Shown here in pieces: positions 1-10,430 of a stretch of DNA of 64,000 bases (positions are counted from its first letter, which is position 1; each line of letters starts with the position of its first letter). Both the position numbers and the translations under genes were made by a program. The notes beneath the pieces are model-generated. The model ran no database searches, was not told the DNA's origin, and was given only the letters and a program-made list of their open reading frames with translations. This DNA comes from Chrysaora quinquecirrha (Eukaryota; Cnidaria; Scyphozoa; Semaeostomeae; Pelagiidae), in contig JACTAT010000037.1 in assembly GCA_014526335.1 (NCBI GenBank), positions 62,001 through 126,000 of the forward strand. The letters run 5' to 3'.

Positions 1-567
1 AGAGACTGATGATAACTAAATTTTGTAAATTGGATAGATACCTTAATTATAATATAATCATCCATTGCGTTGCTTTTTTAATGTTTCATTTATATGTTAA
101 AAAGATAATGGTGATATAATCACCCACACCACTGGCACTGCAACACGGGCTAAGGGACGCTCTCAATCATTGAAAGTTATTTAAATTAATAATGAATCAT
201 TAAAGAGTAGGTAGATAAGGACTTGGTGCTCTGGACCTACAGAAGGCATGAAGAAAAGCTTATATAGCAAAAGTTGATAGTGAAACTCAGGCTTGGATTG
301 GAATCAAAAGAGGTAAGTGCACATAGCAGAGGACATTGGGCCCAGCCATTTTCCGCAAGCCAAAGGCTTATATGACAAGAATAGATCAAACTTACCTGAT
401 TCAAACAATCTGGATAGGAGATAGGAGCAAGGATACTATGTTGGAAGAAGTATTCAGTGAAGTTAAAGGATGACAATGATGACATAATTTCTAATGAAAG
501 TAACTAAAACATTGAAATCACTGTCAAAGAAGTTGAGATCGGAAATGACAGTCAAACTCAAACTTAA
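1..567. other. no recognisable gene
   Basis: AT-rich sequence with only short chance reading frames. The last part may be the 5' edge of the LINE ORF1 remnant that follows, since weak coding-like sequence runs up to the stop at 565. Confidence 0.5.
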
Positions 568-774
568 TTTCTTGATTATGATAGGATAGAATCTGTCATT
601 GGTGAAAATGCGATTTTGAGAGCAAAAATGGAGGAAAACACGAATGAGATCAGTTATCTGAAACAGCAGTTAAAAACACTCAAAGAGCATGTATCTAAAC
701 TAATAGAAAGACTTGATCATGAAACTGAAGCACAGAGTAAATTAACCAAAAATCTCAGACAGGATATATCTTAA
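568..774 (+). pseudogene. coiled-coil remnant, probably LINE ORF1
   Basis: One reading frame between stops at 565 and 772 encodes a strongly charged, heptad-like peptide (it includes 'ENAILRAKMEEN' and 'YLKQQLKTLKEHVSKLIERL'), which looks like a coiled coil. It lies about 600 bases upstream of a LINE endonuclease fragment on the same strand, the place where ORF1 of a CR1/Jockey-type retrotransposon sits. ORF1 proteins of such elements bind RNA and trimerise through a coiled coil. No start codon or RNA-binding domain is visible, so this is a fragment. A host coiled-coil exon is the alternative. Confidence 0.45.
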
Positions 775-1376
775 GGAAAAAGTATTATATTGTCCATTCC
801 AGAGGATAAGACTGAAATGCTTGATAAAAAGGCAATAGACAAAAACGCAGATAAAAAATTCACCGAAAAACTCAAATGATATAATGCTTGAAATTTCAGA
901 CCTGAGAGCCCTTATTTCAAAATATGCAAATAATTAAATGAAAATTTGAAAACACAACCTTGCAAAGCCTTGCATCATCAGTGGAATATGCCAAATCAAC
1001 CATTTAATAGACACTCCATTTATCCACAAAATGGCGTCTTTTTAATCCTTGGAACCAGCTTCTTACCATAAATCCTTTTGGTTTCCAGAATGGTCAGCCT
1101 GGTATATCTATTCTAGTATATTAACTTTTCACTTTTTGCTGTTTTTGATTTTGGTAATCTTTAACTTTATTCATCTCCCCTGAATGCATTTGTAGGTCCA
1201 GGACAAAGTTTGCCCATGCCCTTTGATCACGCTTTGTGAGGTTGAAATCATGGCCGCGACTCCACAAAAATCATGTTGGAGACTTTGGATATAACAATGC
1301 TGCTAGAGATTTTTGAGATTTTTTAGGTCAGTTTCATCCAGACACAGAAAATGGTCGCTATTTAACAACTGATAGC

Positions 1377-2230
1377 ATGAATGATATGAGAAATGTTTCA
1401 ACAAATTTTTCTACCTTTCATTTGAATATCAGGAGCATTAATAAACATGCAAATGAGCTAGTTAATCTCCTAAGTTCCTTAAAATTGTCCATTGATTGCA
1501 TTTGCTTAACTGAAATCCAAAATATCAACCTAGAGCAATTTTCTTTCCTTCTAAGTGGGTACAGCTATCACTTAATTCCTTCTCAAGTACAGTGATAGTA
1601 AGCATAAGGCAATCAGAATATAATTGGAATGTCTCTCCCATAGCTTCCCCCCTCAAACTATTCTTCTGTCTAGAATTACCAGTCGCAGTGCAACTCTGAT
1701 TGATCACATTTTCATGTATCAAAAAAGACCAAATGATAAAACGATTGCGGATAATCTAATAACTGACATTAGTGACCATTTTGCTTCTATTCTGATGATA
1801 AGAAAAACACTAAAGCCAACACAACACTGCCAAAGGTACACTTGTACAGTAAGACAAATCGCTGCAAATTTAACGAAGCCCTCCAAAATGCTGATTGGAG
1901 TGATTTGTATGAAAGCAGAGATGCAAACTCTTGTACTGAAATATTCAGCAAAAAGATAGCTGAGCTCTACAAAGTTTGTTTTTGGCTAAAACCGCTTCCT
2001 AAAAAATGAATTAAGGATAATCTGTGGGTGTCTAAAGTACTACGAAACTTCAGCAGTAAGAAAAATGAACCACACAAACTCTCTCTTTTTTGTAAAGATC
2101 AAAAATCAATTTAAAAAATGCAAGCAGTGCAAAAAGTCCTGATAAATTACTTGAGACAAGCAGAAACCAATCACTTTAACAACATCTTGAAAGATAAAAC
2201 TAAGCTCAAACGTGCCAATCCAAAATAATG
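1377..2230 (+). pseudogene. LINE endonuclease (APE-type) fragment
   Basis: The frame opening at 1377 contains 'FHLNIRSINKHANELVNLL' followed by 'IDCICLTEIQ', the N-terminal signature of the apurinic-like endonuclease of CR1/Jockey LINEs (the E of 'LTE' is the usual metal ligand). A second frame at 1645-1959 has 'SRITSRSATLIDHIF' and 'ITDISDHF', the C-terminal signature including the catalytic D-H pair. The middle of the endonuclease is deleted. Out-of-frame sequence to about 2230 resembles the linker before the reverse transcriptase, but no RT follows. It is a dead, internally deleted copy; with the upstream coiled coil it probably represents one 5' half-element. Confidence 0.7.
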
Positions 2231-2666
2231 GGGTGATTCTCATCTTTGGTTTGAAAATCACAGATTACAGCATTAATAAAACCAATTGGATATCCCACCT
2301 CTAATAATCTTCCCTTGATAACTCCAATTGCAGCTTCAAAATGTAATTCACCATTGATTACATTTCTCTTATAGCCCATAGGTACCGCCGATGTCCAAAA
2401 TGTGGGTAATTTTCCCAGTTGTCAATACACTTTATTTTCAATTGAACCATCAGTACTCAGCTGAAAGCTGCATCGAAGAACTTAGTAGGGTTAACTTCAA
2501 CAGTAACTTTGATGTTTTGGTGGTGAGAGTTCATACCCTTAAACAACTCATCTGTTTCTTTATTCTTCTTCCCTCTAGTTAATAAAAGTACAGATCCAGA
2601 CATGAAGCTGAAATAAAACTGAAGATTGATTACATAAAAAACGCTAATAGAATTAGCTGGTGCCAA
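2225..2666 (-). pseudogene. Penelope-like reverse transcriptase, C-terminal part
   Basis: Read on the minus strand, 2666-2457 contains 'NSHHQNIKVTVEVNPTKF', and after a frame change 2455-2225 contains 'KLPTFWTSAVPMGYKRNVI' and 'EVGYPIGFINAVICDF'. This succession (palm end, then the thumb with K-x-P-x-x-W-S-S-x-x-P-x-x-Y-K-R-N) is what I know from Penelope-like retroelements. The catalytic YxDD box is not preserved. Other Penelope pieces lie near 14.5-14.8 kb and 30.8-31.5 kb. Frameshifts and an in-frame stop show it is inactive. Confidence 0.6.
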
Positions 2667-2920
2667 GACAAGCTACAGCAGCCCTTCACTTTTACTGTTG
2701 CTGTTGTTGAAATAGTTGCTGTTGTTGTTAATCAGCCCCCCTATCATTTCTAATTAGCAATGCAAAGCTTAAGCCTGTGCAATGAGTCTAGCTTGTATCT
2801 TAATCGTTTAAGTCTATCAATTCTAACTTTGATACATCTGACAAATGCGTGCCAATGGTCCTGTTTAACTAAGGGATGTTCTTTCTTTAATGTAACCATA
2901 CTTTATTACTCACTTTCCAG

Positions 2921-3683
2921 CACAACAGAAAATGGCAATAGCCTTTTTAATGCATGTTCTCTTGCTCTGGTTGGTGATGAATCTGTTTCGAAAATTTTGC
3001 GTGCCAAGACAACTATTGAATTATATCAAAATGCCAATTTTTATGAGTCCCATCCATTTATTGAATTTCAACATAGTTGAGGAGCATTCAACGCCATTGA
3101 AAGTGCTTTTCGTAACTGTGCCTCTGGTCCAGCTATTGAAGCTTTCGAAAACCATGAACACGAGTCTCTTGCTTCAGCAGAAGCTTCATATGTTGTTAAT
3201 GACTTTTCGTTTTCTTCGTTTTTTGCATTGCTAGCACTTTTGAGTGCCACTGAGATGGCCATTGAATCGTATTTTCGTATCTGTACCACTAGTGAAGGAA
3301 GCGACCTTGAATTTGAGAACAGTAACAGCGAAGAAATGTTGTTTAACGGAACAGTCCTTCCAAGAAAAAGTCCATCTTCCAAATTTGTGGAAGTTCATCT
3401 TTTTTGTTGTGCTCTTGCACCCATTGATTTCATCCAGATCAGAAAGATTCCAGAAAGAAAAAATCATTACAATCCTCTTCTCCTTCCTGATGATTTTCAT
3501 CATTCTGGAACCCAATCTCCCATTATATCACCAACTATGGAACTGACAAGACCTATGGATGTTGTAAGTTGTGAAGAATCTTCTGTTCCAATCTTTTCAC
3601 AATGTTCACCCACTGTAAGCTCAACAAAGGCAAAAGCTGTCTCCAAGCTCAGACAGCTTACTCTAGATGCCTTTGCTAATTAA
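2921..3683 (+). pseudogene. OTU-like domain exon with one premature stop
   Basis: A frame from 2921 to 3683 is open except for one TGA at 3078. It starts after a good acceptor (pyrimidine-rich ending in AG at 2920) and encodes 'ENGNSLFNACSLALVGDESV' and 'LRAKTTIELYQNANFY', an OTU-like fold. True OTU proteases have D-G-N-C; here the catalytic Cys is Ser and the Asp is Glu, so no protease activity is expected, as in vertnin-like proteins. After the stop the same frame resumes with 'SYVVNDFSFSSFFALLALLS' and a low-complexity tail. The exon lies 100 bases upstream of a hAT-type transposase on the same strand and might belong to the same transposon. Family assignment is tentative. Confidence 0.5.
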
Positions 3684-3785
3684 AAAAAGTATAGACAACA
3701 CAATTCCTAAGGCAACAAAACCAGCATCTTCATTTGTCGTTGTTTCTTCGGTATGTGAGTCAGAGAAATGAATGCAACATATCGA

Positions 3786-4918
3786 TCTTAAACAACACAA
3801 GAGGAACTAGTTCGGCTTTGTGGGGAAAGTGTAGTGAAACCCCTTGTAGATGTAATCGAAGATGCCAAATTATTTTCCATTGTAGCAGATGAGGCAGCTG
3901 ACATCAGCAAGAAAGAACAAATGTCAATAGTTATTGGGTTTGTCGACAAAGAATGTAACATTTGCGAAGAGTTCTTATGATTCTATCATTGCCAGGAAGG
4001 ACTCTCTTGGAAAATGATTGCCAAAACAATAAAGGAGCTGTTTCCAAACTAGGCTTACAAATAGAACTCTGCAGAGGACAAGGGTATGATGGTGCTGGAA
4101 ACATGGTTGGTAAATGTTCAGGAGCTGCTGAAACTATTAAAACAGATTACCCAAAGGCACTATATGTGCATTGCCGTTCACATGTCCTGAATTTATGCGT
4201 TGCCTCAGCTTGTAAGATTCAGATGGTTCGAAATATGATGGGTCAGGTTCAAGTTGTTTCAGAAATTTTCAATCTTGCATCAACCAGGCCTAAGCAGCTA
4301 CAAGGTATTGATTATGACCTTCTCAAAAGCGTCGAAAAAGTGACTCTTCTTTTTGTGATGCTAGCAAAATTACGGCAAAATATTAATGCAAATCACAAAA
4401 CCTTGTTTGAAGAGGCTGTAGCTTTAGCTGAGACGGCTGGTACTGCTCCATCCATGCCTAGAACCCTAGGGAGGCAGATTAATCGCCCAAATGTTGATCG
4501 GATTATTATCAAAGAAACCTCTCCATTCCATTTCTCGATCATCTTAGCACTGAGATTTCTCATCGCTTTTCCAACACAAATCTTGCGCTGCTTTGTGCAT
4601 TTCATGCTTTACTTGCACGGGTTGTTTGTCAGCAAGACTGGCAAACAGAGTTGAAGCCGTTTCTTCAACTTTCTAAGATGATCTTCCTGAAAGCAGGCAT
4701 GTTGGTATTGAATTAGAAATGTTGCAAGAATTCTGGCAAAATTGCGAAGGAACACCAACTTCGTCTGTGTAGTCTTTACTGCCACTGATTGATCAATTAA
4801 CATTTCCTTATTTGTACACCGCCCTCCACATTCTTGCCACCATGCCAGTCATCACATGTTCATGTGAGAGGTCCATTTTGGCTCTACGTCGTTTAAGGAC
4901 ATGTCTTAAACGTAATTA
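3786..4918 (+). pseudogene. hAT-family transposase, ZMYM1/DUF4371-like
   Basis: Several frames together give the core of a DUF4371-type hAT transposase: 'FSIVADEAADISKKEQMSIV' (first catalytic Asp region), then after a stop and a frameshift near 4040 'LCRGQGYDGAGNMVGKCSGA' and 'HCRSHVLNLCV', and at 4853-4918 the hAT dimerisation signature 'ITCSCERSILALRRLRTCLK'. These proteins cut and paste DNA using an RNase H-like fold with an inserted helical domain. The longest frame (3962-4654) covers only the middle. The copy carries at least one nonsense codon, two frameshifts and a shortened insertion domain, so it is inactive. No terminal inverted repeats were recognised. Confidence 0.8.
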
Positions 4919-6177
4919 AGCGACTACTTTTATTATTATTTATTGTCTTGTATAACAAACATGCTACTTTCACCTTTTCAAGAGCATTGATTGAATTGAT
5001 TATGTTATATTTGCAGGTGAAATTGTTTTGAAGTTAACGTTGAGTGGTTGAGCCAGACAATATTAGTAAATCTTTACCATGTTTGTTATCTATGTTAGCT
5101 TTATAAATTACATTAACGTTATATTAATGTTGTTGTTATGATGTGGTTTCCTACGGAGCTGGAAACAAACTTATACAATTGAAACGCCTGTGATTGTCGC
5201 TGTTGTATACACTAAAATAACATGCTCCAGGCCTATTCCCCTACAGGTTCTCTACGCGCCCGACTTTGCACGAGGGAACGCAATTTCAAGATAGAACAGA
5301 ATTAATAATTAGAGGAGACTTACCTGTAAGTTGAACTTTGATTGTACTTCTATGAGTCATTAGCCAGGAGTGAAGGAGTTGTACACCCTCCCATATAAAT
5401 CACTATTATTTCCATTGGGGCAAAGTTATTAAAGTTCCCCAACCTGACCCCCTCACTTTGTTATTGCCAGTGAAATTTGGTGTACTAGGCCTGGGAGTGT
5501 GGAAAGAGGGGATGGCTGGAAGAAAATTGCAGATCAGTTGAATCATATTGATTCTCCAAAGTTTGAGGTGCGTCAAGGTCTGTACAGGTATATGTACCTC
5601 AAAAAGTACATGAAATTTACTTTTCGTATAATATCTTGAAGAAAATATTTTCCGTGTGAGTTTTGTTGCAACGTATGCTCCTATCTGATAAAATTTCTTC
5701 CCTGAATGTTTAAATTTTCTATTGTGAAAAATGACATTTTTATCTACTGTTAAAAGTTAGTCTTTATTTTCATTATGTACCTCAAAACATACATAGACAT
5801 TTTTGTCCATAATTTCTATTCTGTTGCTCCCAAATTGTTTATTTTTTGTTAACTTAATCAAAACAATCTATTGAACACAAACTGATGGAAAAAAGGAGGT
5901 TGAGGTTGCATAGAGTTTCCACGTAAGCTGTTAAACAAAGTAAATCACACATCTTTTGAGTATAATGATTTAATTTGCACGAAAATCAACTTCTTTTGGC
6001 ATTAGTATAAACATTTTTACTGTTACTTTGAAGTATAGTATTGTAGATTCAGGTTCAGGCCTAAATTGAAGATAGAACATGATTATAAGGTTGCACATTG
6101 CTCTGGCCTCCTCATCATGCAATTTTGGCGCCAAATTTGTCTTGAAAAATAATGACAACAGCAACATTACAATTTGA
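4919..6177. other. no recognisable gene
   Basis: AT-rich non-coding sequence with no convincing reading frame, repeat or RNA gene. Confidence 0.5.
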
Positions 6178-6231
6178 ATGAGTAGCTGCAGCTTCTCTTG
6201 TATACATCTTAAATATAGTACATCTCTCAAA

Positions 6232-6696
6232 ATGAAACCAAAATTTAAAGCAAGAATAAAATTTGTCTCACCACCAACAAAAGAAAGACCAAACACGAAA
6301 GCTCAGGCAACAGTTGCTAGATGTCACATAAACAGAAGGCAAGCACAACTACAAGCTGCTGTTGATTGGTGCAAAGAAAACAATGCAAGAGGTCATGCTG
6401 CACTTAAGACAGGACTGTTTCCTTTGATCAAAAGCAGAAGCACAATTGACAATCGGTTAGATGGCAAAGTTGTAACTGGAAGTGAGAAGCAGTATTGTAG
6501 CATACTCACAAACGAGGAAGAAGAATCAATAGTCAGATTTGTAAAGAACAAGAACCGCTGCTTCCAAGGCATCAACAAAAGTGAATTGACGAATTTGATT
6601 CTAGATGTGCTGACAATCCGACACCATGCAAACAAGAAATTCAAGGGAGGAAGAGGTATCATTAAGCTTTCAGAATGCTACCATGCTACCATCTAA
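6232..6696 (+). CDS. helix-turn-helix (pipsqueak/CENP-B-like) DNA-binding fragment
   Basis: An open frame of 172 codons from 6178; the Met at 6232 is the likelier start because the coding-like sequence (basic, Lys/Arg-rich) begins there. The middle reads as an HTH of the kind found in front of pogo/Tigger-type transposases: 'AALKTGLFPLIKSRSTIDNR', a short arginine-containing turn, then 'ILTNEEEESIVRFVKNKNRC', the usual start of a CENP-B-type second HTH. The frame ends at 6696 before any catalytic domain, so it is either the DNA-binding N-terminus of a truncated transposon or an exon whose partner is lost. No DDE motif follows. Whether it is expressed cannot be judged. Confidence 0.45.
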   Translation: MKPKFKARIKFVSPPTKERPNTKAQATVARCHINRRQAQLQAAVDWCKENNARGHAALKTGLFPLIKSRSTIDNRLDGKVVTGSEKQYCSILTNEEEESIVRFVKNKNRCFQGINKSELTNLILDVLTIRHHANKKFKGGRGIIKLSECYHATI

Positions 6697-6840
6697 CAAT
6701 GCTACCATTTGCCAATGATATTATTCGATGTATGATTCTATTTGCAACATTCAACCCCAACTTATAAAAGAGTTAATTTTTGTTTATTTGCATATAAAAG
6801 AAACATAATGAGATTATCTTTTTCTGTTGAAATTTCACCA

Positions 6841-7820
6841 GTGTCACCCTGTACAATGTATGTGCAGTACCGTGGGGTTAATTATCTTTTAGACTTATGT
6901 AATCATTGTATAAATCACCGATAAAAGATGGGGGAGATTATTAGGCCACAAAATTCTCTCGGTCCTCAAGCCTGTATTCTTTTCCTGCTGCAAATGGAAA
7001 TCTGTCTGAGAAAAAATTCACCTGTAGAGGGCGGAACATGTAATTTAAAGACCACTGAAGACGAGAGGCATGTTCGTACTTCAAATTCATAGATATTCTG
7101 GGCGACCTCATATAGATCCTTTTGGATTCTGTTTTCATAACATATTCTGCCATCTACAAGTGAATTTTCTCTCCAACAGATTTCGATTTGCAGCAGGAAA
7201 AGATTTCAGGCTTTTCAACAGTTGAGAACCAAGAGAGTTTTCTGGCCTAATGATCTCCCCCATCTTTTATTGGTGATTTCTACAATGATTCCATAAGTCT
7301 AAAAGATGATTTACCCCATGGTACTGAATATCCCCCATGGTACTCAAAGGCATGCCCCCATGGTATTGAATATCCCCCACGATACTCAGAGATGCCTCCC
7401 CACACCAAGCATGGTATGCTCTCACACGACTCATGGTATGCCCCAACGGTACTGAATATCCCCCACACAAATCATGATGCCTCCCCACACGAATCATGAT
7501 ATGCCCCCACACGTGTAATGGTATGCTCCAATGGAACTGAGTATCCCCCACGGTACTCAGAGATGCCTCTCCACACTATTCATAGCATGCCCCTATAAAA
7601 ATCATGGCATGCCCTCACGGTACTGAATATCCCCCCACACGACTGTTGATGCCCCCCAAAACAACTCACGGGATGCCCCCACACAAATCATGGTATGGCC
7701 CCACAGTATTGCATATCCGCCAAGATACTCATGTTATGCCCCCACAGTATGGAATTTCCCCCACGATACTGAACATCCCCCAGGGTACTTCACATACATT
7801 GCACAGGGTGAGTTTGTCTG
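6841..7820. mobile_element. foldback (MITE-like) element with minisatellite in its right arm
   Basis: The left arm (6841-7026) is matched in reverse complement by a right arm split in two: 7152-7313 pairs with 6879-7026, and 7783-7818 pairs with 6841-6878. The shared segments include 'ttttagacttatgtaatcat' near the left side and its complement near 7290. The roughly 125-base centre (7027-7151) is the loop. The right arm is interrupted at the matching point by about 470 bases of GC-richer repeats (7314-7782). A non-autonomous DNA transposon is the simplest reading; no target duplication was identified. Confidence 0.7.
7314..7782. repeat. C-rich minisatellite, 'ggtactgaatatcccccac' type
   Basis: Irregular tandem copies of short units of the form 'ggtactgaatatcccccac', 'ggtactcagagatgcctccc' and 'cacacaaatcatggtatgcc' run through this stretch. 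The strand asymmetry is strong: almost all C-runs are on the plus strand. A shorter version (about 190 bases) occurs at 32158-32345 in the second copy of this repeat, so the array differs in length between loci. Confidence 0.8.
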
Positions 7821-8046
7821 TATTGTACCCTTGTTCTACCCAAAAGAGGTGCTGCACTCTTAAACTAGAACATTTTAGAATTAGGGACATTTCGTGGAAT
7901 GAAATTATAACAAAGATGCCATTTTCACCTTCATTGATAACCCTCTTTAACTTGGACACTAAAAACTAAAAAGCGTGGAAGGGGTTGAGAGGGTCTCGCC
8001 AAATTTTGGCATGAACAAGTTTACCTTTGCAATGAGTTACACCCCT
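7821..8046. repeat. dispersed repeat, copy A right part
   Basis: Nearly identical to 32346-32597, including 'gaaattataacaaagatgcc' and 'aaaaagcgtggaaggggttg'. It ends in both copies just after 'gagttacacccct'. It is the flank of the minisatellite element and shows that the repeated unit is larger than the foldback arms. Confidence 0.8.
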
Positions 8047-8562
8047 AGTCCAGGCATTTTAACCAATATAGTTGCTCAACCCGTCACTGATTGCAACCAA
8101 AAGTATCTCTATTGATTTCTTACCCTAAACCAATCCTGAATAACATATAAAAAATCGATATCAATCTGAGTTTGGAAAATGCTCGAAATCAGCCTTTGAA
8201 AGGTAGAGGATTTTCTTTTGCATGGAAACGAGGCTGAGTATGTTTTTATTTATTTTTGTTCAGTTGCACAGCTCAGAAGAATTGAAATACTGCATTTTGA
8301 GTCAAAGAAATGTTTCTCAAAAGAGAGAAATTGAATTTTGTACTTTTGGTAGAGAAAGGAGTGGTTTGGTCAAAGGGGGCGGGTGGGTTTTTTAGAATTC
8401 CCCCACACCTAGTCCCCAAAAATGTTGGTGTGGGCTGACAGAGAGTGTTCCGTTTTGAAATCGCAGAATTTCAAGAAATTTGCGGCATGTTTTATTTTTA
8501 AACGCAGTTGACAATTTTCACTTCCGATGCAATTTTCAAAATGGTGGACAAGTGACACCAGA

Positions 8563-10430
8563 ATGGAGGAGAACAAATACTGCATGATTTGTAAAAGCGA
8601 CCTCAATGAAACGAACTTATCAGTTGTCAAATCGGGAGAAAAGGGAAGCACAGGAGTTAATAAAGCAAGCACTGAACGGAATGACCCATCAGTCTATACA
8701 GTACCAGGACAGCGAGTGCGTGAGGATTGCAGTCGTATTTATTGCAACTCTATAGAAATTGCGCAAACCAAGAAGCAGGGACAGAAAGATCGCACAGATC
8801 AATTGCAGGATCCATTACTGTGGTCGACAGAGAAGATTACTTTTAACAGTGACTGTTTATTTTGTGGGACTTCAGTGAATGTCGGGAAAAAGAAAAAAGG
8901 AAGATCGAAAGTTTACCCGGTGACAACATTAAGCATGGAAGATTCCATTCTGATTACATGCACAGAAAGGCAAGATGCTTGGTCTGAAATTCTTCATGTA
9001 CATGACTTACCAGCCACCGATGCGATGTATCATCAAATATGCAGCATCAATTTCTGAACAGGGTAGCAGATTCCAGCAATGTTCAAAACGGATGAGCCCA
9101 ATATCAAAAAGAAAAAATCTGGTTATCCACAGGATGAGGTTAAAGCACAAGCATTCCAAAGGGCAGCTAATTTTCTTGCAGAAAACGATGATGAGCAAAT
9201 CACCATCAATGATCTAATCGAGTTAATGGACGAACATTTGAATGAATCTGACTGCACAGCATATGGCCATACACACATGAAGGCAAAACAAAAACAGCAT
9301 TTTGGTGATCAAATTTTGGTAACTGAAATCAATGGAAAGTCAAATAGAGTTATGCTAAGAAGTACAGCTGAAGCTTTGCTTCAAGTTTTTCATGACTGCA
9401 AGAAGGAGAACTCACAGATGGAGAAAATGCACCTTATTCGAACAGCTGCAAAATTGAAAAAGAATGACATAAAGCTAGTAGAAACCTCCCATGAATATTA
9501 CCCTCCAACTGAGTAAATAGAGACTCACAGAAGTGCCTTACCTTTCTTCAAAACTTTTTTAGGAGAAATTGTCACAGGAAAAGATGTTCAATTAAAATTA
9601 GCGTAAATTGGACAAGCTGTAATGCAACGAAGCCGACCTCGAGTTTTGTTGGCACCTTTGCAAGTTGGATTTTGTGTTCAACTTCATCATCATTTTGCAT
9701 CACGTTTCCTTATTGACTCACTTCATCACCATGGATTTTGCTGTTCATACCAAGAGGTGCAAAGATTTGAAAAAAATGCCCCAGTGAACACAGGAACAAA
9801 TTTAGAGAACTTTACATCAGAGACTGTTTAGTATGTAGCCGACAATGTGGACCACAATATAAGAACCTTAGATGGAAATGATACATTTCATGGCATGGAC
9901 ATCATAGCTACTATCACTTCAGCAACAAAACTGAAAAGATCGACATACAGTATCAAAAGATGGAGGGGAAAATTCCAGTAAATTTGAGGTATGATAATTG
10001 CTATATTGCGAAAGCATGTGATCCGAAATCACTCATATTTGGTCCAGTTCGACCCTGTTGGTCCAGTATGATGCAGCTTGCTCATCAAGGCAGTCACCCT
10101 GGTCAGTCATCTGTTGTCTTTCTACCCATGAATGACATGAGTTGAAGTGAGCCTACATGCATCTCCTCTACACTGAAGTTTGTGCTACAGCATGCTAAAA
10201 GGCAGCAGACAACACTTGTCATAACATTCGATCAGCCACTTTGGTGGAAAGCATTGATGATTATAAAATCTGAGCCAGCAGACAGTGACCTGCGTGAAAT
10301 TATTTTGCACCTTGGCAGCTTTCACACAGAGATGAGTTTTATTGGTAGTATTGGGCATCTCTGGGACTGATCTATGCACCAAGTGCTGTGGATCACATCC
10401 TCAGTGGGAAAGCCAGTCTCACTGTGTCAA
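8563..10430 (+). pseudogene. decayed multicopy Cys-rich gene, unnamed cnidarian-type family
   Basis: One frame runs from the Met at 8563 to about 9935, broken only by stops at 9055, 9064, 9514, 9604 and 9829; a frameshift then moves it to a second frame to about 10370, and another returns 'IYAPSAVDHILSGKAS'. The N-terminus is a Cys cluster ('CMICKSDL', 'CLFCGTSV', 'MYHQICSINF') suggesting zinc binding. Further motifs are 'NFLAENDDEQITINDLIELM', 'LHHHFASRFLIDSLHHHGFC', 'NVDHNIRTLDGNDTFHGMD' and 'TLVITFDQPLWWKA', then 'GSFHTEMSFIGSIGHL'. I recall proteins with these motifs as highly repeated in coral-type genomes but know no established function or name. Transposon origin is likely from copy number, not from any recognised catalytic domain. 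Clearly inactive here. Confidence 0.65.

Noticed and set aside
5300..5340. 'acttacctg' resembling the start of U1 snRNA
   Set aside because: No snRNA body, Sm site or folding downstream; it is just a splice-donor-like word.
7267..7551. Minus-strand frame with His/Gly/Tyr repeats
   Set aside because: It is the translation of the minisatellite units, and the frame is lost in copy B.
7310..7790. Possible CRISPR-like array
   Set aside because: Units are irregular, without constant repeats and unique spacers, and the genome is eukaryotic; it is a minisatellite.
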